From DATEVL01 sp964448245 (lineage in GTDB: Bacteria > Chloroflexota > Anaerolineae > Anaerolineales > E44-bin32), in NCBI GenBank assembly GCA_964448245.1, contig CAYUWF010000034.1:1-21893 (forward strand): DNA of 21,893 nt, written 5' to 3'. Both the position numbers and the translations under genes were made by a program. Position 1 is the stretch's first letter. Each line of letters starts with the position of its first letter. This document shows, piece after piece, positions 21,348-21,893 of the stretch. The notes under the pieces were generated by a model. That model saw only the letters and a program-made list of their open reading frames with translations, did no database searches and had not been told where the DNA came from.

Positions 21348-21893
21348 CTACTTTCTCGGGTCCGGTCGGCGCTTGCGCGAGGCCGCACTCCGGCGTGGGG
21401 CGGTCCTGGCTCGTCTGCGCTTCTTGGGCGCGGGCACGGCCGAGGCAGATGCCCCGGTCCTTGCGACGGCCTCGGGAGGCGGTCCGGCCTGGCCGGCCCG
21501 CAGCACCCCGCCCGTGGCCTGATGGCCGTGGCCAATGACCAGGAACGCCGAGGAATCACCCTCGGCCACTGCCGAGCGCAGCGGGTCGACGTCGGGGCGG
21601 CTGACGGTGCAGAAGAGCACGGTGTGCGGCTCCTGGGTGAACTTGCCTTCGGCCGCCCACGAAGTCACGCCGATGCCCAGGCTGCGCATGATGGACTCGG
21701 CCACGCGGTCGGGGTGATCGGTGACGATGAAGGCCGTACGCACGACGCTCGGACCTTCGAGGACGTAGTCCGTCGCCAAACCCCAGACGAAGAGGGCCAG
21801 CAGCGAGTACAGCCCGTTCTCCCAGCCCAGCACCAGGGCGGCCGCCAGGATCACCCCGCCGTCCGTCAGCAAGAAGACCTGGCTGACCGGCAT
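21348..21893 (-). CDS. YitT-family membrane protein (DUF2179), cut by window edge
   Basis: 181 residues are visible, ending at 21348; the 5' end runs off the window, and the ATG at its last bases is probably internal. Two hydrophobic segments (VILAAALVLGWENG and LYSLLALFVWGLATDYVLEG) are the last membrane helices of a YitT-type protein. They are followed by the cytoplasmic DUF2179 domain (TAFIVTDHPDRVAESIMRSLGIGVTSW split over residues about 53-79, then FCTVSRPDVDPLRSAV and SSAFLVIGHGHQATGG). The usual protein ends near there. This one carries an extra tail of about 50 residues, ending in a Lys/Arg-rich run (KKRRRARTAPRRSAASRKRR), which may bind acidic lipid or nucleic acid. Role unknown. Confidence 0.85.
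   Translation of the reverse strand: MPVSQVFLLTDGGVILAAALVLGWENGLYSLLALFVWGLATDYVLEGPSVVRTAFIVTDHPDRVAESIMRSLGIGVTSWAAEGKFTQEPHTVLFCTVSRPDVDPLRSAVAEGDSSAFLVIGHGHQATGGVLRAGQAGPPPEAVARTGASASAVPAPKKRRRARTAPRRSAASRKRRPDPRK

Overview
This is a GC-rich bacterial window. It probably comes from a metagenome-assembled or draft genome of the phylum Chloroflexota. That placement is an inference from gene content and from several classes of short interspersed palindromic repeat that I associate with such genomes; no rRNA or marker gene is present. Three runs of exactly 100 N (12734-12833, 16136-16235, 18041-18140) are scaffold gaps of unknown true length, and each one cuts into or lies next to a gene. 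I see no tRNA, rRNA, CRISPR array, transposase or integrase.

Region 1 (about 1-8750, all genes on the minus strand) is a corrinoid-dependent methyl-transfer locus. In transcription order it holds a GntR/UTRA repressor, an MttB-family methyltransferase without pyrrolysine, an EamA-type permease, a [2Fe-2S]/ASKHA reductive activator of corrinoid proteins, a stand-alone cobalamin-binding protein, a homocysteine S-methyltransferase, a short peroxiredoxin-like protein, a DUF1638 protein and a small PF13769 ('virulence factor') protein. The last six are packed with gaps of 2-46 bases or with overlaps, so they look like one operon. Together the genes suggest a methyl donor (probably a quaternary or tertiary amine) whose methyl group passes through the corrinoid protein to homocysteine, with the ASKHA protein rescuing oxidised cobalamin. 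The GntR gene has a textbook promoter (TTGACT-N17-TAGAAT) with a cluster of TTGGT/ACCAA palindromes at and just after the predicted start site, so autoregulation is likely.

Region 2 (about 8800-9630, minus) is an alpha/beta hydrolase pseudogene. It has an in-frame amber codon, a 3' frameshift and what looks like a small interspersed repeat inserted in its coding sequence.

Region 3 (about 9800-13700, plus) is an OmpR-type response regulator and its membrane histidine kinase, followed by an exported acidic PepSY protein, a strong terminator, a gap and the 3' part of an unidentified gene. The motif TTCTTAG, in 11-base-phased direct repeats, lies exactly 10 bases before a -10-like hexamer upstream of both the regulator gene and the PepSY gene. 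I propose this as the regulator's binding site.

Region 4 (about 13920-19960, minus) is a signalling operon: a very large soluble hybrid kinase (five PAS domains, HisKA/HATPase, two receivers), a free-standing Hpt protein, a STAS antagonist, an RsbW-like serine kinase and a receiver-PP2C phosphatase. This looks like a multi-step phosphorelay feeding a partner-switching module.

Region 5 (about 20110-21893, minus) carries a YitT-family membrane protein (cut by the window edge), an alkaline-phosphatase-superfamily phosphodiesterase and a two-repeat DUF1508/YegP protein.
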